NCBI GenBank assembly: GCA_022494885.1
Contig: JAGVSM010003988.1
Span: 1-64,000, forward strand
Origin: Micrasema longulum
Lineage: Eukaryota; Arthropoda; Insecta; Trichoptera; Brachycentridae
DNA length: 64,000 nucleotides
Direction: 5' to 3'
Positions 30,867 through 41,090 of the stretch are shown here, piece after piece (positions within the stretch are counted from its first letter, which is position 1; every line of letters begins with the position of its first letter). The notes under the pieces were generated by a model that saw nothing but the letters and a program-made list of their open reading frames with translations, did no database searches and was not told the DNA's origin. A program made the position numbers and the translations under genes.

Positions 30867-31112
30867 GAATAATAATTTCCCTATCCGCGCCCAGTGGTGC
30901 ATAGAGCGCTGCATTAGTACTCAGATTGCAGCGTATTTGTATCATTTTAGAAACATAGAAGATACGCTTATCAGTCGTACGCTTCAGGTGGGAGTTCGAG
31001 GGATAGTGAAATATCGCTGTATAAAACCACTTTACACATGTTGAACTTTCTAGAAATCGAACCCGGAATCTCAAGCATGGTAAACCATCCACTACGATAC
31101 GAGGCGAATTTT
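30867..31112 (-). repeat. SINE A, near full length
   Basis: On the minus strand: GCCTCGTATCGTAGTGGATG (box A region), GATTCCGGGTTCGATTTCTA (box B), then CCTGAAGCGTACGACTG and ATACGCTGCAATC, and GGTGCATAGAGCGC-complement blocks near the 3' end. The GATGAT tail is eroded. Head to 3' half is continuous. Confidence 0.8.
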
Positions 31113-32040
31113 CTCCCTACGATTTTCTTTATTTTATTTACACAATTTACATGATATCAAATACGCAGTTGCAGTTTGGCGGGAATTAAAAAAATCTTTT
31201 AGAAGAATGCTTATGTGAAAAAAATAAAAATATATTTAAAAAAAAACAATAAATAACGTAAAAAAACATCAGCATTACTAATTTTTATCCTTAAGTAATT
31301 CACGTGTTGGAAATGTTTTACAATTGAAATATTCGGCAAAATGATAAGAAAGTATTTTAAAAAAAAAAACAAAATTTTTGCTAAGTATGTCGTAACCTTA
31401 AATGCTAAGCGACTGTGACGTCATTTTGCGACACGGCTAACATGTTCTACAAATTACTAACGTTACGATACAACACAACATGTATCCAGCAGCGTGTGAA
31501 CGACAATAATAATATAGATTGGACAAGAGTAAAGTACCTAGTACCTAGGACCCGCATTCAAACTAATTTGTACTTCAATCTCGACCAAGGGGAATGCTTG
31601 AACAGATTTAACGATCTTATCTCTCGCCCCACTAATTGATAATAATGACATCTGTTGGAGTTACATGATTAGGACTTTAGAGTGACCCGGCCGTCTCGTG
31701 GGGAAAGTTGTTCAGAACGATGACTGGACACATTAAGAAAGAGAAGATTTTTTTGCAGATAAGGGATGTTTTTTTTTCGTCACAGAGACAATTCTTCAGA
31801 ACAGAGCTGAGTAAAGTTTTTTAAAATTGATTTAAAAATTACTAAATAAGAAGGTGTTTTTGGACAGTGTTAAGTTTAGGTAATTATAATTAAAAATTTT
31901 GGAGATCAGCGATACGATTATTTTTATTTTCATTATGTCGTGCTAAAGGAATCATTTGACAAAGTTTTGAAAAATGGCCCACATATACTTAATAAATTAA
32001 ATTTTACGTTTTCCACTTATTTACCCATGCCCCTAATTTG
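31113..32040. other. Unrecognised stretch
   Basis: AT-rich; a small frame at 31415-31639 (plus) lacks recognisable motifs. No repeat pair seen. The last 8 bases (32033-32040) are the left target duplication of the hAT element. Confidence 0.35.
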
Positions 32041-32808
32041 CAGGGGCGAATCGTCAAAATAAGCGATTATGCGCAGCTTACCATTATATTTGACTTTTAA
32101 TAATAATAATTTATAGTAACCATGTTTATGGGAAAATAAATAAAATAATTGTTATTTATTATAAATCACCGTTCATATCTTTCTACAAAAAAATATCGAT
32201 GAAGTGCGTTTTCTTCTCGCTGAACGATGAAACTAGCCGATTACCCCAGCTTATTCTTCCATACAAAAAAGTACACTGTATTTTTCGTCTTTAACCCAAG
32301 TCGGCTTTTTTAGTACTAAAACAAACTTGCAGATTACAAATATTATTAAAAGATTCTCTATTTGGAAACTAGTATTTCGAACATTATTTCCGAAAGACTA
32401 TTTTTCTTTGATAGGATACCGTTGACATATTATTATGTATCACATAGGACAGGTGGCGGTCGCAGTGGCTGTTTTAGGCATTATCCATTTTAAAAGAAAT
32501 CGGCCAGTGCTCAAGTCTTGACAGTACTGTCAATGACAGATCATAACGAAAACATCTGCTGAATGTTATTGAGGTATTTGTTAATAAACTTTTGTAAAAA
32601 AATAGTATTCTATTAAAATAGTGTAGAATAAAGCTACGTATATCGCGTGGTTAGTAATAATTGTGGTTTGAGTTGATTTTCACAGAACCACAAAAAAATA
32701 GTCATTTATAATTACAATACTTACATGTTATGTAGGTACTTATATGTAGTATAAATTAATGAACATTTTTTATAGATTACCTATAAAATTAATCACGGCT
32801 CGCCCCTG
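32041..32808. mobile_element. hAT-like non-autonomous element, 768 bp, copy 2 (uninterrupted)
   Basis: Begins CAGGGGCGAATCGTCA and ends TCACGGCTCGCCCCTG, so the ends are inverted copies (CAGGGGCGA perfect, then 4 of 7). The 8 bases outside agree at seven positions: CTAATTTG (32033-32040) and CTATTTTG (32809-32816). CAGGG-type ends and an 8-bp duplication indicate hAT. The body matches 26123-27375 without the insertions there. No open transposase frame. Confidence 0.85.
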
Positions 32809-32816
32809 CTATTTTG

Positions 32817-33424
32817 CCAGATCCACCCCTCGATCCGCGCGCAACCCACCTCCATTTTCTTATTATTATACTTCATTAATTAAAAAAAAAAAAAGATTTT
32901 AAATTATTCTTTTATAAATCAAGTGCCATTAAAATTACGTTTCGTTATTGAATTCATAAGTTCCGATAAAAGGGACAACTAATGTCATTTGTTATCTCGA
33001 CGGAATCAGGTTGCGAGGCAGAAGCTCAAGATAAAGCTTTCCCTCACTAAGCATCCAAAAATTACACATGATTCGAACGCAGGGACCAAACGAGCCCAGC
33101 GCCTATTTGTATATGGCGTCAGAAATATAAAACGTTGGAAGTGTTTACGACCGTGAAATAATTTATTCACGTTTTCGCGTACACATATTATACTCATTCG
33201 TATATTTTATTCATTTTTGTTAGTTTGCCGAATGCTTATGTACATAAAGTAAAATTGACCCTTGAAAATTTAAAAACAAAAGTAGGAAAACGCTTCTTTC
33301 TAATTATTTCACGATTACAAAAAATATACGGCAAATAGCTTAAATAATACTTGAGTTAATGAATTAAAATCAGTCTATGGGCGATTCGAATCCCCCCTTC
33401 GGTCCGGCTAGGTTAAAGACATAT
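32817..33424. other. Unrecognised stretch
   Basis: Contains an A-run at 32881-32894. GGGCGATTCGAATCCCCCCT at 33378 resembles a box B but no box A was found near it. No gene seen. Confidence 0.35.
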
Positions 33425-33470
33425 TATGTACTTTAACTTCACAAACATCAACAGATAAAAGAATTGAAGG

Positions 33471-33584
33471 AATATAGATGTTCAAATATACGCAGAATGG
33501 TGAATGTTACACAATTTGTAAAGTGGCCACTTAAACCAGCCATTGACAGGTCATAAGCCCTGTAGATGCCTAGACTTCTATATT
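33471..33584 (+). repeat. 112-bp structured repeat X, copy 5
   Basis: Ends AATATAGATG and CTTCTATATT pair imperfectly; internal hairpin TTACA/TGTAA; core AGTGGCCACTTAAACCAGCC then TGACAGGTCATAAGCCCTGT, where ACAGG and CCTGT can pair. The repeated block continues on both sides (33425-33470; 33585-33640, CCTTCTCTTAAATGTTCTTC). Confidence 0.7.
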
Positions 33585-33885
33585 ACCTTCTCTTAAATGT
33601 TCTTCATCTCTGTTGTAATATGTTAACATATTATGTACATAAAGTGAGATTTGTATGCGTTACGTCATAATTAGATACATAATCAAGTGACTTTAGGATT
33701 CTGTAGAGATGTGCATTTATCAAGGCAAACGTGAAAGAAACGTTTGCAGCGAAAAGTATCATAATTCTTAGGAATCATATAGACTTTTAGAGATGCAATC
33801 AATTTATTTGTATATAGATTAATATTTTTTCTTATATTTTTGATTACTTTTGATTTATTTTTAATAGTTATTAAATTAAATTTTA

Positions 33886-33955
33886 TATTTGAAGAACTTT
33901 TTTTGTGGTTGTGCATTATAATAAAACAAAATTGTTTTTAACCACTGTTATTAAA
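33886..33955 (-). repeat. Penelope-like element 3' end fragment
   Basis: The reverse complement contains GTGGTTAAAAACAATTTTGT, then TTATAATGCACAACCAC and TTCAAATATA, which is the 3' arm and tail of the element at 28865-29574 in decayed form. Confidence 0.6.
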
Positions 33956-35104
33956 TTATTTACTATAAGTCCCTTATTTATAGCAAGTTTGATGCATGAA
34001 ATGTTTCTTATTTACATAATACATGTAAATACATATTTTGACCTTTTACAATGTATTTGTAAATTGCGAAGTTATATTGTGCAAAAAAACAGATACAAAT
34101 AAAAATGTAAATATAGATAAAATTACAAATGAATCTAAAAAATAAATAAAAAATATTTTACTGCGCTGACGTAAACACTAATACAGTAAAATATTTATGC
34201 ACACACAGAATTTGCAATTTGTATAATAACATTATTGGAACCAATGCGAGCAATTAACTGAACTTGAATCTATAATACTGATACTCTAGAATTGATTGAT
34301 TGCGTCTGTTTGTCTCTTATCCTCGCGCACAGAAAATTGAGCCTTAACGTCGTAGTATCAACGCTAATTCAGGGTCATTTTCGTTTGTTGAAATTGTTGT
34401 AACAGTCGGCCACAACAGACTTTTACCTTTTTAAATAACTAAATTTTAATAGCTCACTAATATTTTTACGTACCAATGTTTTTACGTAGATATGAAATAT
34501 TTTTGTTAATTTTGTGTGGTTTTTGTAGCATTATTTTGAGTGAGAGATTATTCTTTATAACATTATGATAACTCCGAAAACGATACTTCTAGATGACCGA
34601 AATCCTAATCAACCGAGGCGCGAAACGCCGAAAACTAATGCTCGTAGGGCCGATAAAATTAGGCCTAGAAGGCCAATTACATAAGGCCCAAAGGGCAGAA
34701 TTTTTTACCATTTAACAGTCGCACCATTGAACAGTAATAATAAATTACTAGCAGGCAACTAGCAAAAAGGAAATCAGCGATAGCATGCAGGGATTATCGT
34801 TGTAGGTTAGAAAATTATAAGTAAATGCTATTTTTAAATTTAAACTTACAAAGGTACATATGTACAAACATTAAATTTTTGTACAATTCAATTCTTAATT
34901 CGATTCTTGTACAATAAAACACATAACGTATATTTTTCGTAATAAATTTAAAATCATTTTTGTCTAGTAATAAGTATCTTTTATATTATATTTGCGTCAT
35001 TGTGTGTATGACTGAAGATTTCAATAAATTAACAAGAAATATATTAAAAAAATTAAACTTAAAATGGCTAAATGATTAAAAAAAATATTAATTTAAGAAA
35101 ATTT
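33956..35104. other. Unrecognised stretch
   Basis: AT-rich. Positions 34600-34690 hold a compact set of GGCC-type motifs (AGGGCCGAT, TTAGGCCTAG, AAGGCCAATT, AAGGCCCAAAGGGC) that may be a small GGCC-repeat element. No gene seen. Confidence 0.4.
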
Positions 35105-35285
35105 TATTAAATATTTTTTGCATATACTTACCGGCTTTTCTATATTTTTTGTGCAAAAACTATGGTGAAGGAGTATAGTGGGTTTGGCATGTTGGTTTAA
35201 TTGGTGTCCCGACGAAGAGACGGGTACGTCTCGAAACCAGTAGACATAGAAAAGTCGGTAAGTGATTATATACAACTATTTAATA
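35105..35285 (+). mobile_element. Penelope-type terminal hairpin, different subfamily
   Basis: Arms 35105-35143 and 35246-35285 are inverted copies (TATTAAATA, then ACTTACCGGCTTTTCTAT against its mirror with ACTTACCGACTTTTCTAT). The centre contains CCGACGAAGAGAC, GGGTAC, GTCTCGAAACCAGTAG (35209-35241): a 5-bp stem-loop between a CYGACGA and a GAAACC element, as at 7074-7105. Unlike the 28.9-kb family, the arm sequences differ while the layout is the same. Confidence 0.6.
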
Positions 35286-35439
35286 ACATTTAGTGAAATG
35301 TTTGAACACAAGTTTGCTTTAAATATTAATACTATTTATTTCAGTTTTTACATTTAACAGGAAAAACTATTAACTGAGCAAAAATCGTTTCAAAGTGTGA
35401 TATAATAATTAGTGCTTGATTTGTTTATATTTAATAGGG

Positions 35440-35520
35440 CTGATAAGTTTTGAAACCGGTCGGTAGAAAAAAGTCGTTTAATTTGTTTTTACTGTTGAGT
35501 TTGATTCAATAAAAAAAATA
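35440..35520 (+). repeat. Penelope-type end fragment
   Basis: GTTTTGAAACCGGTCGGTAG followed by an A/T-rich stretch to TTCAATAAAAAAAATATATA. It matches GCTTTGAAACCGGTCGGTGG of the 29.47-kb arm. Only one arm is present. Confidence 0.5.
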
Positions 35521-36439
35521 TATATCACGACTGGAAGCAAGATTTGTCCTCAAGCTCTTCATTAAGTCAAAGTGATGGTTCTTGTAAAGTCGCCGTGAGC
35601 ACCTAACCTGAGTTTCCACGGTACTGTCTTGTATATAGAGCAGCACCAAGTATTAGGGTAACATATCTCCGTAGGAGAGTAGGTAGATCGTACTCCGTTT
35701 TTCCCTAATTGAATTCCGAACCGCCGCTGTCAATAGTGCTCAACGCTTCTCCCATATCAGCTAACATTATAGACGTATAAATAAAAGAATCAATATCGTA
35801 TTAGCATACGCGAGACCGTGTTGGGAGAGGGGGTGGTGAAGGGTGTCGGGGCGGGGGAAAGGAGACCGGGGTAAGTGGAGACATATTTGAATTTCGTACC
35901 CACTCGCCCTTAAGGTCGGTGTACACCATATATAATTTAATATAAGTAGGGAAAAGCAGAAGAAAAAAAAGGTTTTTTTGCTTCGTGTATGCTCGTTTTT
36001 AAATGACGAATTAAAATATTTATAACAGGTACGATAAAAAATAATGTACAGAGTTCCAGTATTTTGTACATATTTAGAATAGTTTTGTTTTGTTTATTTA
36101 AAAATAATTTTGAACACGTAAAACATGATCAGACATTGATGTTTGACAGTTTGTTGGTAGTATACGTATTGTGTGTAGTATATATTCTTTATTTACATTC
36201 AAATCACGTATGAAATGTCACTTCCTGAATATTTGAGTTATTTTTTTCTCCTCCCTCTTTCCTTCCTTCTTCTCTCTTCGTAGTATAGTGTAGATATTTA
36301 GCTAATTTTTATTTCTTAAAAAAAAATATATTTGTATTCATATTTTGTTTGATAGTGAAAATACTTAAACCTACCAACAATATTGTTAGTAAAATAAGCA
36401 CAAAAAATAACCAAAAAATCGAACACAAAATATGTGAAA
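35521..36439. other. Unrecognised stretch with G-rich and pyrimidine-rich blocks
   Basis: Positions 35826-35880 are G-rich (GGGAGAGGGGGTGG, GGGGCGGGGGAAAGG), with quadruplex potential. Positions 36248-36284 are a long CT tract ending in TAG, which resembles a splice acceptor, but stops follow at once. No gene is supported. Confidence 0.4.
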
Positions 36440-36745
36440 AGAGGAAGTTCAGTACTAAGAGGAGTAAGATTTAAAAAGTGTTCTCCTACACGCGGTAAAA
36501 ATTAGAACATTAAATTGTACGACGAAGTTTTTCGAAAATGAATTAAAAATGAATAAAAATGGTTTTAAAAAAAACGAACTATTTTGAATGACGTCACGAG
36601 TTAAGACTATTGTGATAAAATTTCTAGCTCATGGAAAGCCAATTAACCAATCAACAGAACTCACCATAAAGAACTTATGATGTCAAAAGCAAGTAATGTC
36701 GAAATTGCAAAACTTTAAAAAGTCATAGCGCTGCTATGCACACAC
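36440..36745 (+). repeat. Interspersed repeat S, copy 1
   Basis: The sequence from GAGGAAGTTCAG through CACGCGGTAAAAATT, ACGACGAAGTTTTTCGAAAA, GACGTCACGAGTT and GCAAAACTTTAAAAAGTCAT matches 39835-40160 in inverted orientation, at lower identity. No coding frame is shared, so a transposon is more likely than a gene duplicate. Confidence 0.6.
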
Positions 36746-37551
36746 AAACAAAATATTGGTTTGATAGTCTTTCAATAAATATAAAACCACCAAACATCCC
36801 CATTAAAATGCATTTAACTAAATATCTTCATACGAGTTTATCCAATGTTATCAAGAGTATAATTATTGATTTTTTTGTGTATCATGAAGCAAATAAACGA
36901 AAAGCGTTGTAAATCAAATTAGTATTCACGGTCGACAAGACGAGTTTGCCAGTGGCAATAAATCCACCATTTGAAGAAAACTTGTAATGTTATAATACAA
37001 ATTATAAATATTACTAATACGGAGTAATTTTTGAAAACTTAGGTTTAATAAAGACAGCCAAATTTCTTTAGTTTCCAAGTGTAGATGACCCTTAGCGTCG
37101 CCTCGCGTGTAATATGTCGTGTAGCGCCTTCGATTGAAATCGAATGCTTTTTACTCGTATTCCTTCGCTCCATCTCGCGGGTGGCGTGTGTGTTCACCCC
37201 CGGCCGCCCCTGGGGGCCTGCACCCCTGAAGCCACCCCCATTTGTACCTAAACTCCTAATGTAGAGACGAATGGGACACCAAACGAGACGATTCGAAGCA
37301 TGGAACCCTAGTTCGTCACCAATCGTATGCAAAAAATAAATAATATAATTTATTTAATTAATTAGGTTATGTAGGAAGATGTTGATACAATTAAATATGA
37401 AACATATTCAGTTAAATTTATTTTTCTGTGTCTTAGTGAACGAAAAATTAAGATCTGAGTGTAAAATAGAACTAGAACCCTGGACGAGTGCTTTCAACTC
37501 GATAAATACTCTCCAATAAAATCATGAAAAAGGAAATCAAGTAAATATAAG
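36746..37551. other. Stretch with a CpG-rich block
   Basis: Positions 37080-37320 are unusually GC- and CpG-rich (CCCCCGGCCGCCCCTGGGGG). A minus-strand open frame covers 37332-37045 but its composition (R, G, T) follows the base composition and no family is recognised. No splice-supported exon. Confidence 0.4.
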
Positions 37552-37803
37552 TCCGCCTTATTGTGTAGTAAACGACGCGTTCGCCTGCCATGCTTGAGGT
37601 TCGATTCCTGACGTGAAATATTGATTTTAAAGGTGGATGTACTACTCTGCGATGTTTTTTAGTTCCTGGACGGGTAAATGAAGCGTAAGACTGATCACCT
37701 AACCTTCTATAAAAAAAAAAAATTGGACAAGATACGCTGCAGTCGGAGTTCCAATTCTCAGCACCCTATGTACCATTTGGTGCGGTTAGAAAAAGATTAT
37801 GAA
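37552..37803 (+). repeat. SINE A, near full length
   Basis: Head: GTCCGCCTTATTGTGTAGTA (box A region) and GAGGTTCGATTCCTGACG (box B) about 35 bases apart. Body: TCCTGGACGGGTAAATGAAG, CGTAAGACTGATCACC, ACAAGATACGCTGC, GCACCCTATGTACCATTTGG. The tail is eroded. One of the two best plus-oriented copies for deriving the consensus. Confidence 0.8.
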
Positions 37804-37829
37804 CATTCTTAGATTTCAAAGGTATTTTG

Positions 37830-38030
37830 AATATTTAAAAATAAATTAAGAAATACATGAGTTCTTATTATTCCCTCAATATAAAATTTTCAGACCATTT
37901 ATTAAAAGTCGTAAATAACTTGCAGAAAAAATGGAAATTAAGTTGAAGTAGAGTAGGATTTGAACCTCTGACCTTCGGTCCGTGAGTCCAAAATACCACC
38001 ACGGGACCGCATCTCGGTTCGAAGATGTAT
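37830..38030 (-). repeat. tRNA-derived SINE B
   Basis: On the minus strand: GCGGTCCCGTGGTGGTATTT, then CAGAGGTTCAAATCCTACTC (box B) and an AT-rich body toward 37830. Same family as 29825 and 40895. Confidence 0.7.
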
Positions 38031-38059
38031 CTACTGATGTTTTCTAGGCAGAGCCTTAG

Positions 38060-38166
38060 GCCGTAGTCTTAGCATCTTTGTGCTTAAAGAAGGTAATCCA
38101 GAAGTACATAATATGCACTCCATTGAATTGAGAAAAGAGGGAAGTAAATTCTTCACTGACTGGGAT
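38060..38166 (+). repeat. Repeat shared with 16635-16742
   Basis: AATCCAGAAGTACATA, TGCACTCCATTGAATTGAGA, then TTCTTCACTGACTGGGA. The 16.6-kb copy is in the same orientation. One frame here reads NPEVHNMHSIELRKEGSKFF, then TDWD-stop, suggesting decayed coding DNA of unknown origin. Confidence 0.6.
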
Positions 38167-38479
38167 TAAATTGATTGGACATGATCAATTCGCCGAAATG
38201 ATTACAACATTTTTAAAGCCTTTTTTTTATAATCTTCAAATGGACATTTTCACACCGGATTTGGAAAGTAAAATTTGTATGACTATGCTGGATGTTAATA
38301 CAAAAAATATTTATCCTTGCTATGCGAAGAATAAATGTCCGTTGATTCTGTATAAGAGAGAGCACGAAGATAGAACTCACAACAAGGAAGACAGAGACGT
38401 TGTTCTATGGCAAGTGTTATGTAAAACAGATCCAGTCTTCAGTCGGTTGATGGAAGTGATAGGCGACGCACGCGCGTAA
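38132..38479 (+). CDS. Unidentified open frame of 115 codons
   Basis: Open from a stop at 38129-38131 to TAA at 38477-38479; the first ATG is at 38198. The product (FLKPFFYNLQMDIFTPDLES, then KICMTMLDVNTKN, YAKNKCPLILYKREHED, WQVLCKTDPVFSRLMEVIGD) is balanced in charged, aromatic and cysteine residues, unlike chance frames in AT-rich DNA. No signal peptide or membrane segment. I do not recognise the family. The 5' 35 bases overlap the repeat at 38060-38166, so the true start or splice site is probably further in. It may be an exon, an unrecognised transposon gene, or a retrocopy piece. Confidence 0.4.
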   Translation, partial: EKREVNSSLTGIKLIGHDQFAEMITTFLKPFFYNLQMDIFTPDLESKICMTMLDVNTKNIYPCYAKNKCPLILYKREHEDRTHNKEDRDVVLWQVLCKTDPVFSRLMEVIGDARA

Positions 38480-38771
38480 TATGAGCAGCGTATTTATGAA
38501 TTAAAATTTATTTTGCTATTACAGGGCAAAATTATATGTTTATTTGCATAAATTATGGAAAAATAATTATCAAACAGAATGTCTCCATGTTTTTTTTTCT
38601 TCAAATGTCTGAACTTTAGAATATTCCGTCTTTTACTAGTGGTAACACGATGTTACATCACCGCGCGCAAAGGGATTATTTACCACAGTATTTTGAGAGT
38701 CTTTGTTACGATATTAAAAAATATTTTGATGTCACGTTATATTTAAAAATAAAATTAAGGTTATTGTTAAC
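38480..38771. other. Spacer, possible continuation of the unknown frame
   Basis: A further small frame (38650-38835) begins with a basic stretch, then becomes AT-driven; its end overlaps the duplicated segment. Nothing firm. Confidence 0.3.
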
Positions 38772-39165
38772 GAAAAGCGGACTACAGCGAAAAAACGAAT
38801 TTCATTCAATTTTGTTAATGGTTGGAAATATATGAATCAAGGAAAGGAGCACGGAAATGGGCCTACCTTTGATGTTATGAAGATGTTGTTCTATTTTGGG
38901 CACTGAATGATGCTAGTCGACTATGAATTGTGATATTAAACGATTTACTATAATAACTTTTACAACGATGCGCGACGATTCCAATAATTTTTATGCAATG
39001 CTTAATGCATAGTGCTTAATGTAATGTCAAAATAATGTTTGTTTTGTTCCAAATCCAAATATTCTATTTTCTTATAGGTAGGTACCATAGGGATGGGTCG
39101 AAGGAAGGATGGGAAAGATACATAATCGGCCAGGAATAATATCGATAAATGCTGTTTTATACTTA
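38772..39165 (+). repeat. About 390-bp duplicated segment, copy 1
   Basis: The segment starts GTTAACGAAAAGCGGACT and ends ATCGGCCAGGAATAATATC. It matches 45403-45800 in the same orientation 6.6 kb away, including GGTTGGAAATAT, AACTTTTACAACGA, GCGCGACGA and AGGTAGGTACC blocks, with many substitutions and a few indels. No inverted ends or target duplication were found. It could be one of many copies of an uncharacterised repeat. Confidence 0.7.
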
Positions 39166-39304
39166 ACAGTAATCGAAGAAAAAAAATACAATCCTAATTG
39201 ATTTTTAAACAAGAAAACGTATTCACCTTTGTTCGTTTTTCAGTTTACGTTTTACACGGAGTAGCGTGGAACGTATCCACCGTGTGAAAATAGAGTCCAG
39301 TTGA

Positions 39305-39400
39305 AAATGCCAGCCTCGTGGTGTAATGGTTAGTCTACTTATAGTGCATACAGCCAAGGTTTCAATTTCCAGAAAGATCAAATCAAAATATTTATTTTCT
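39305..39400 (+). repeat. SINE A head fragment
   Basis: GCCTCGTGGTGTAATGGTTA (box A) followed by AAGGTTTCAATTTCCAG (decayed box B) and an AAATATTTATTTTCTGCG body. The 3' half is missing. Confidence 0.65.
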
Positions 39401-39834
39401 GCGTTTCTTTAGTGCTTTATTAAACTTCCCTTGACCAAAAAAATACAAAAAAAAAACACATACAACTAAATTAATTTTGTCTTTATCTAAAATATGATTG
39501 AGATACTCCGCTGATTTAAATTATTAAGGATAGTTAACATTGCGTGATTTTTGTGAAAATCACTTCAAAGATGTTGTACAATAAAAGTCTTACTCGTCTT
39601 GCAGCTGCAGACGGCATACTAGTTTAGAATTAAAGCTATTAACTTTATTTTTTTCTTCGGGTGCTCAATCACATATGTTTATAACGTCGGCGTCGATTGA
39701 AAGCCCTTAACCACCATTTATCCGTAAGAAATTTTTATCGCGTCGGTAATGAGGCGTGGTTTTTTATATGATTTTTTTGTTAAAAGACTATCAACCTAAG
39801 CTAATTTTAAAAAAATATTTTTATGTATCGTATT

Positions 39835-40160
39835 ATGAGCGCTATGATTTTCTAAAGTTTTGCGATTTGAAATTATTCCGTCTGTGACATTTTAAGTCCT
39901 CTACGGTGAATTGTCCTGATTGGTGGGTCGGCTTTCTGGTAACCGGAAATGTCACAACTCTCTGTCATTTATTGATTTCGGAGAACTAGTGACGTCGTTT
40001 AAAGTATTTCATTTTTATAAAAAAAACATTTTCATTCATATTTTCATACATTTTCGAGAAACTTCGTCGCACAATAAAATGCTTTCATTTTTACCGCGCG
40101 TAAGAAAACATGTTTAATATCCAACTTCCCGTTGCGCTGAACTTCCTCATTACCGACAAG
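39835..40160 (-). repeat. Interspersed repeat S, copy 2
   Basis: Inverted match to 36440-36745 (GACGAAGTTTCTCGAAAA, GACGTCACTAGTT, GCAAAACTTTAGAAAATC on the minus strand). A minus-strand frame beginning ATGGCCGCACTTGTCGGTAA crosses the boundary, but the homologous copy at 36440 is not open, so it is not called as a gene. Confidence 0.6.
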
Positions 40161-40894
40161 TGCGGCCATTGTGATTGAGCTGCTGGTTTCGATCCTCGAA
40201 ACTAATTGCAGCAAAAAATCACATCTCTCTCCTTTTACACTTATTCTAGTCCTCAGCGTCACTCTTCATCTGCCCACGTGATTTGAAGTTCAAATCTTCT
40301 TTGATTGGATCGAGGTTCTCCCCGAAATTCGAATATCAAGGATTTTAAAAAATGGATTTTAACCGATCTTTAATAATTATATCTAATACTTCGCCATTGG
40401 TTATGTGATCTCTTTATGTGTTATAATTCCCAGCAATTTTATCAAGGACCACATCTCAAAGGCTTTTAGACGACGCTTCTCTATTATTTACACGAAAAAG
40501 TAATATTTACAAAATAATGTGGTTAGATTAAAAAATAACAGTCAAAGGAGCTAGATTAACACAGGACCTGCAGATACAAACGGCATGGACGAGTACGGTT
40601 GAAATTTTTGCACCGCTTTTTGAAAAAGGGGAAAAAACGTAGAAACTATGAGTGATAAATGAAAGGCATAAAATTAATAATAGTCCAGAAAACGCATACG
40701 CACATGAAACAGAAGGCGAGTAAACTACTCATAAATGAGTAGGTTTACGTGTTGACCCATTTGTTTATTTGTAAACGTCGCTCAGTACGCAACTCCTGAT
40801 TTGAATTCAACTATGCCGTGTTGTGTCCTTTTAAAGTGTAAAAATACTGCTAGGATCTTAAGGAAACAGGATGCAATCACATTTTTTTTTTTTT
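40161..40894. other. Unrecognised stretch
   Basis: No gene, RNA or repeat pair could be supported on either strand. Confidence 0.35.
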
Positions 40895-41090
40895 TGGAAA
40901 AAAAGAAATATTTGCGTTCTTATGATTTACCCAAATATTTAATTTTGAGGGCCATTTTCAACGAGGTGTAAATAACTCACTATTAGAAAATGGAATTAAG
41001 TTGGGGTAAAGTGGGATTCGAACCACAGACCTTTGGTACGTGAGTCCGAGACACTAGCCACAGGACCACAACCCGATCTGTGGTCCCGAA
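40895..41090 (-). repeat. tRNA-derived SINE B, best copy
   Basis: On the minus strand: TGTGGTCCTGTGGCTAGTGT (box A region), then CTGTGGTTCGAATCCCACTT (perfect box B), TTCCATTTTCTAATAG, AAAATGGCCCTCAAAATTAA, ATATTTGGGTAAATCATAAG, and an A-rich tail (T-run at 40885-40899 on the plus strand). Defines the SINE B consensus. Confidence 0.8.

Noticed and set aside
36248..36284. Strong pyrimidine tract ending in TAG as a splice acceptor
   Set aside because: Stop codons follow immediately in all three frames and there is no donor or exon.
37045..37332. Minus-strand 95-codon frame in the CpG-rich block
   Set aside because: The amino-acid mix follows the base composition and no motif, donor or acceptor supports it.
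40044..40262. Minus-strand first exon beginning MAALVGNEEV with a GT after it
   Set aside because: The sequence is part of repeat S; the related copy at 36440-36745 does not keep the frame.
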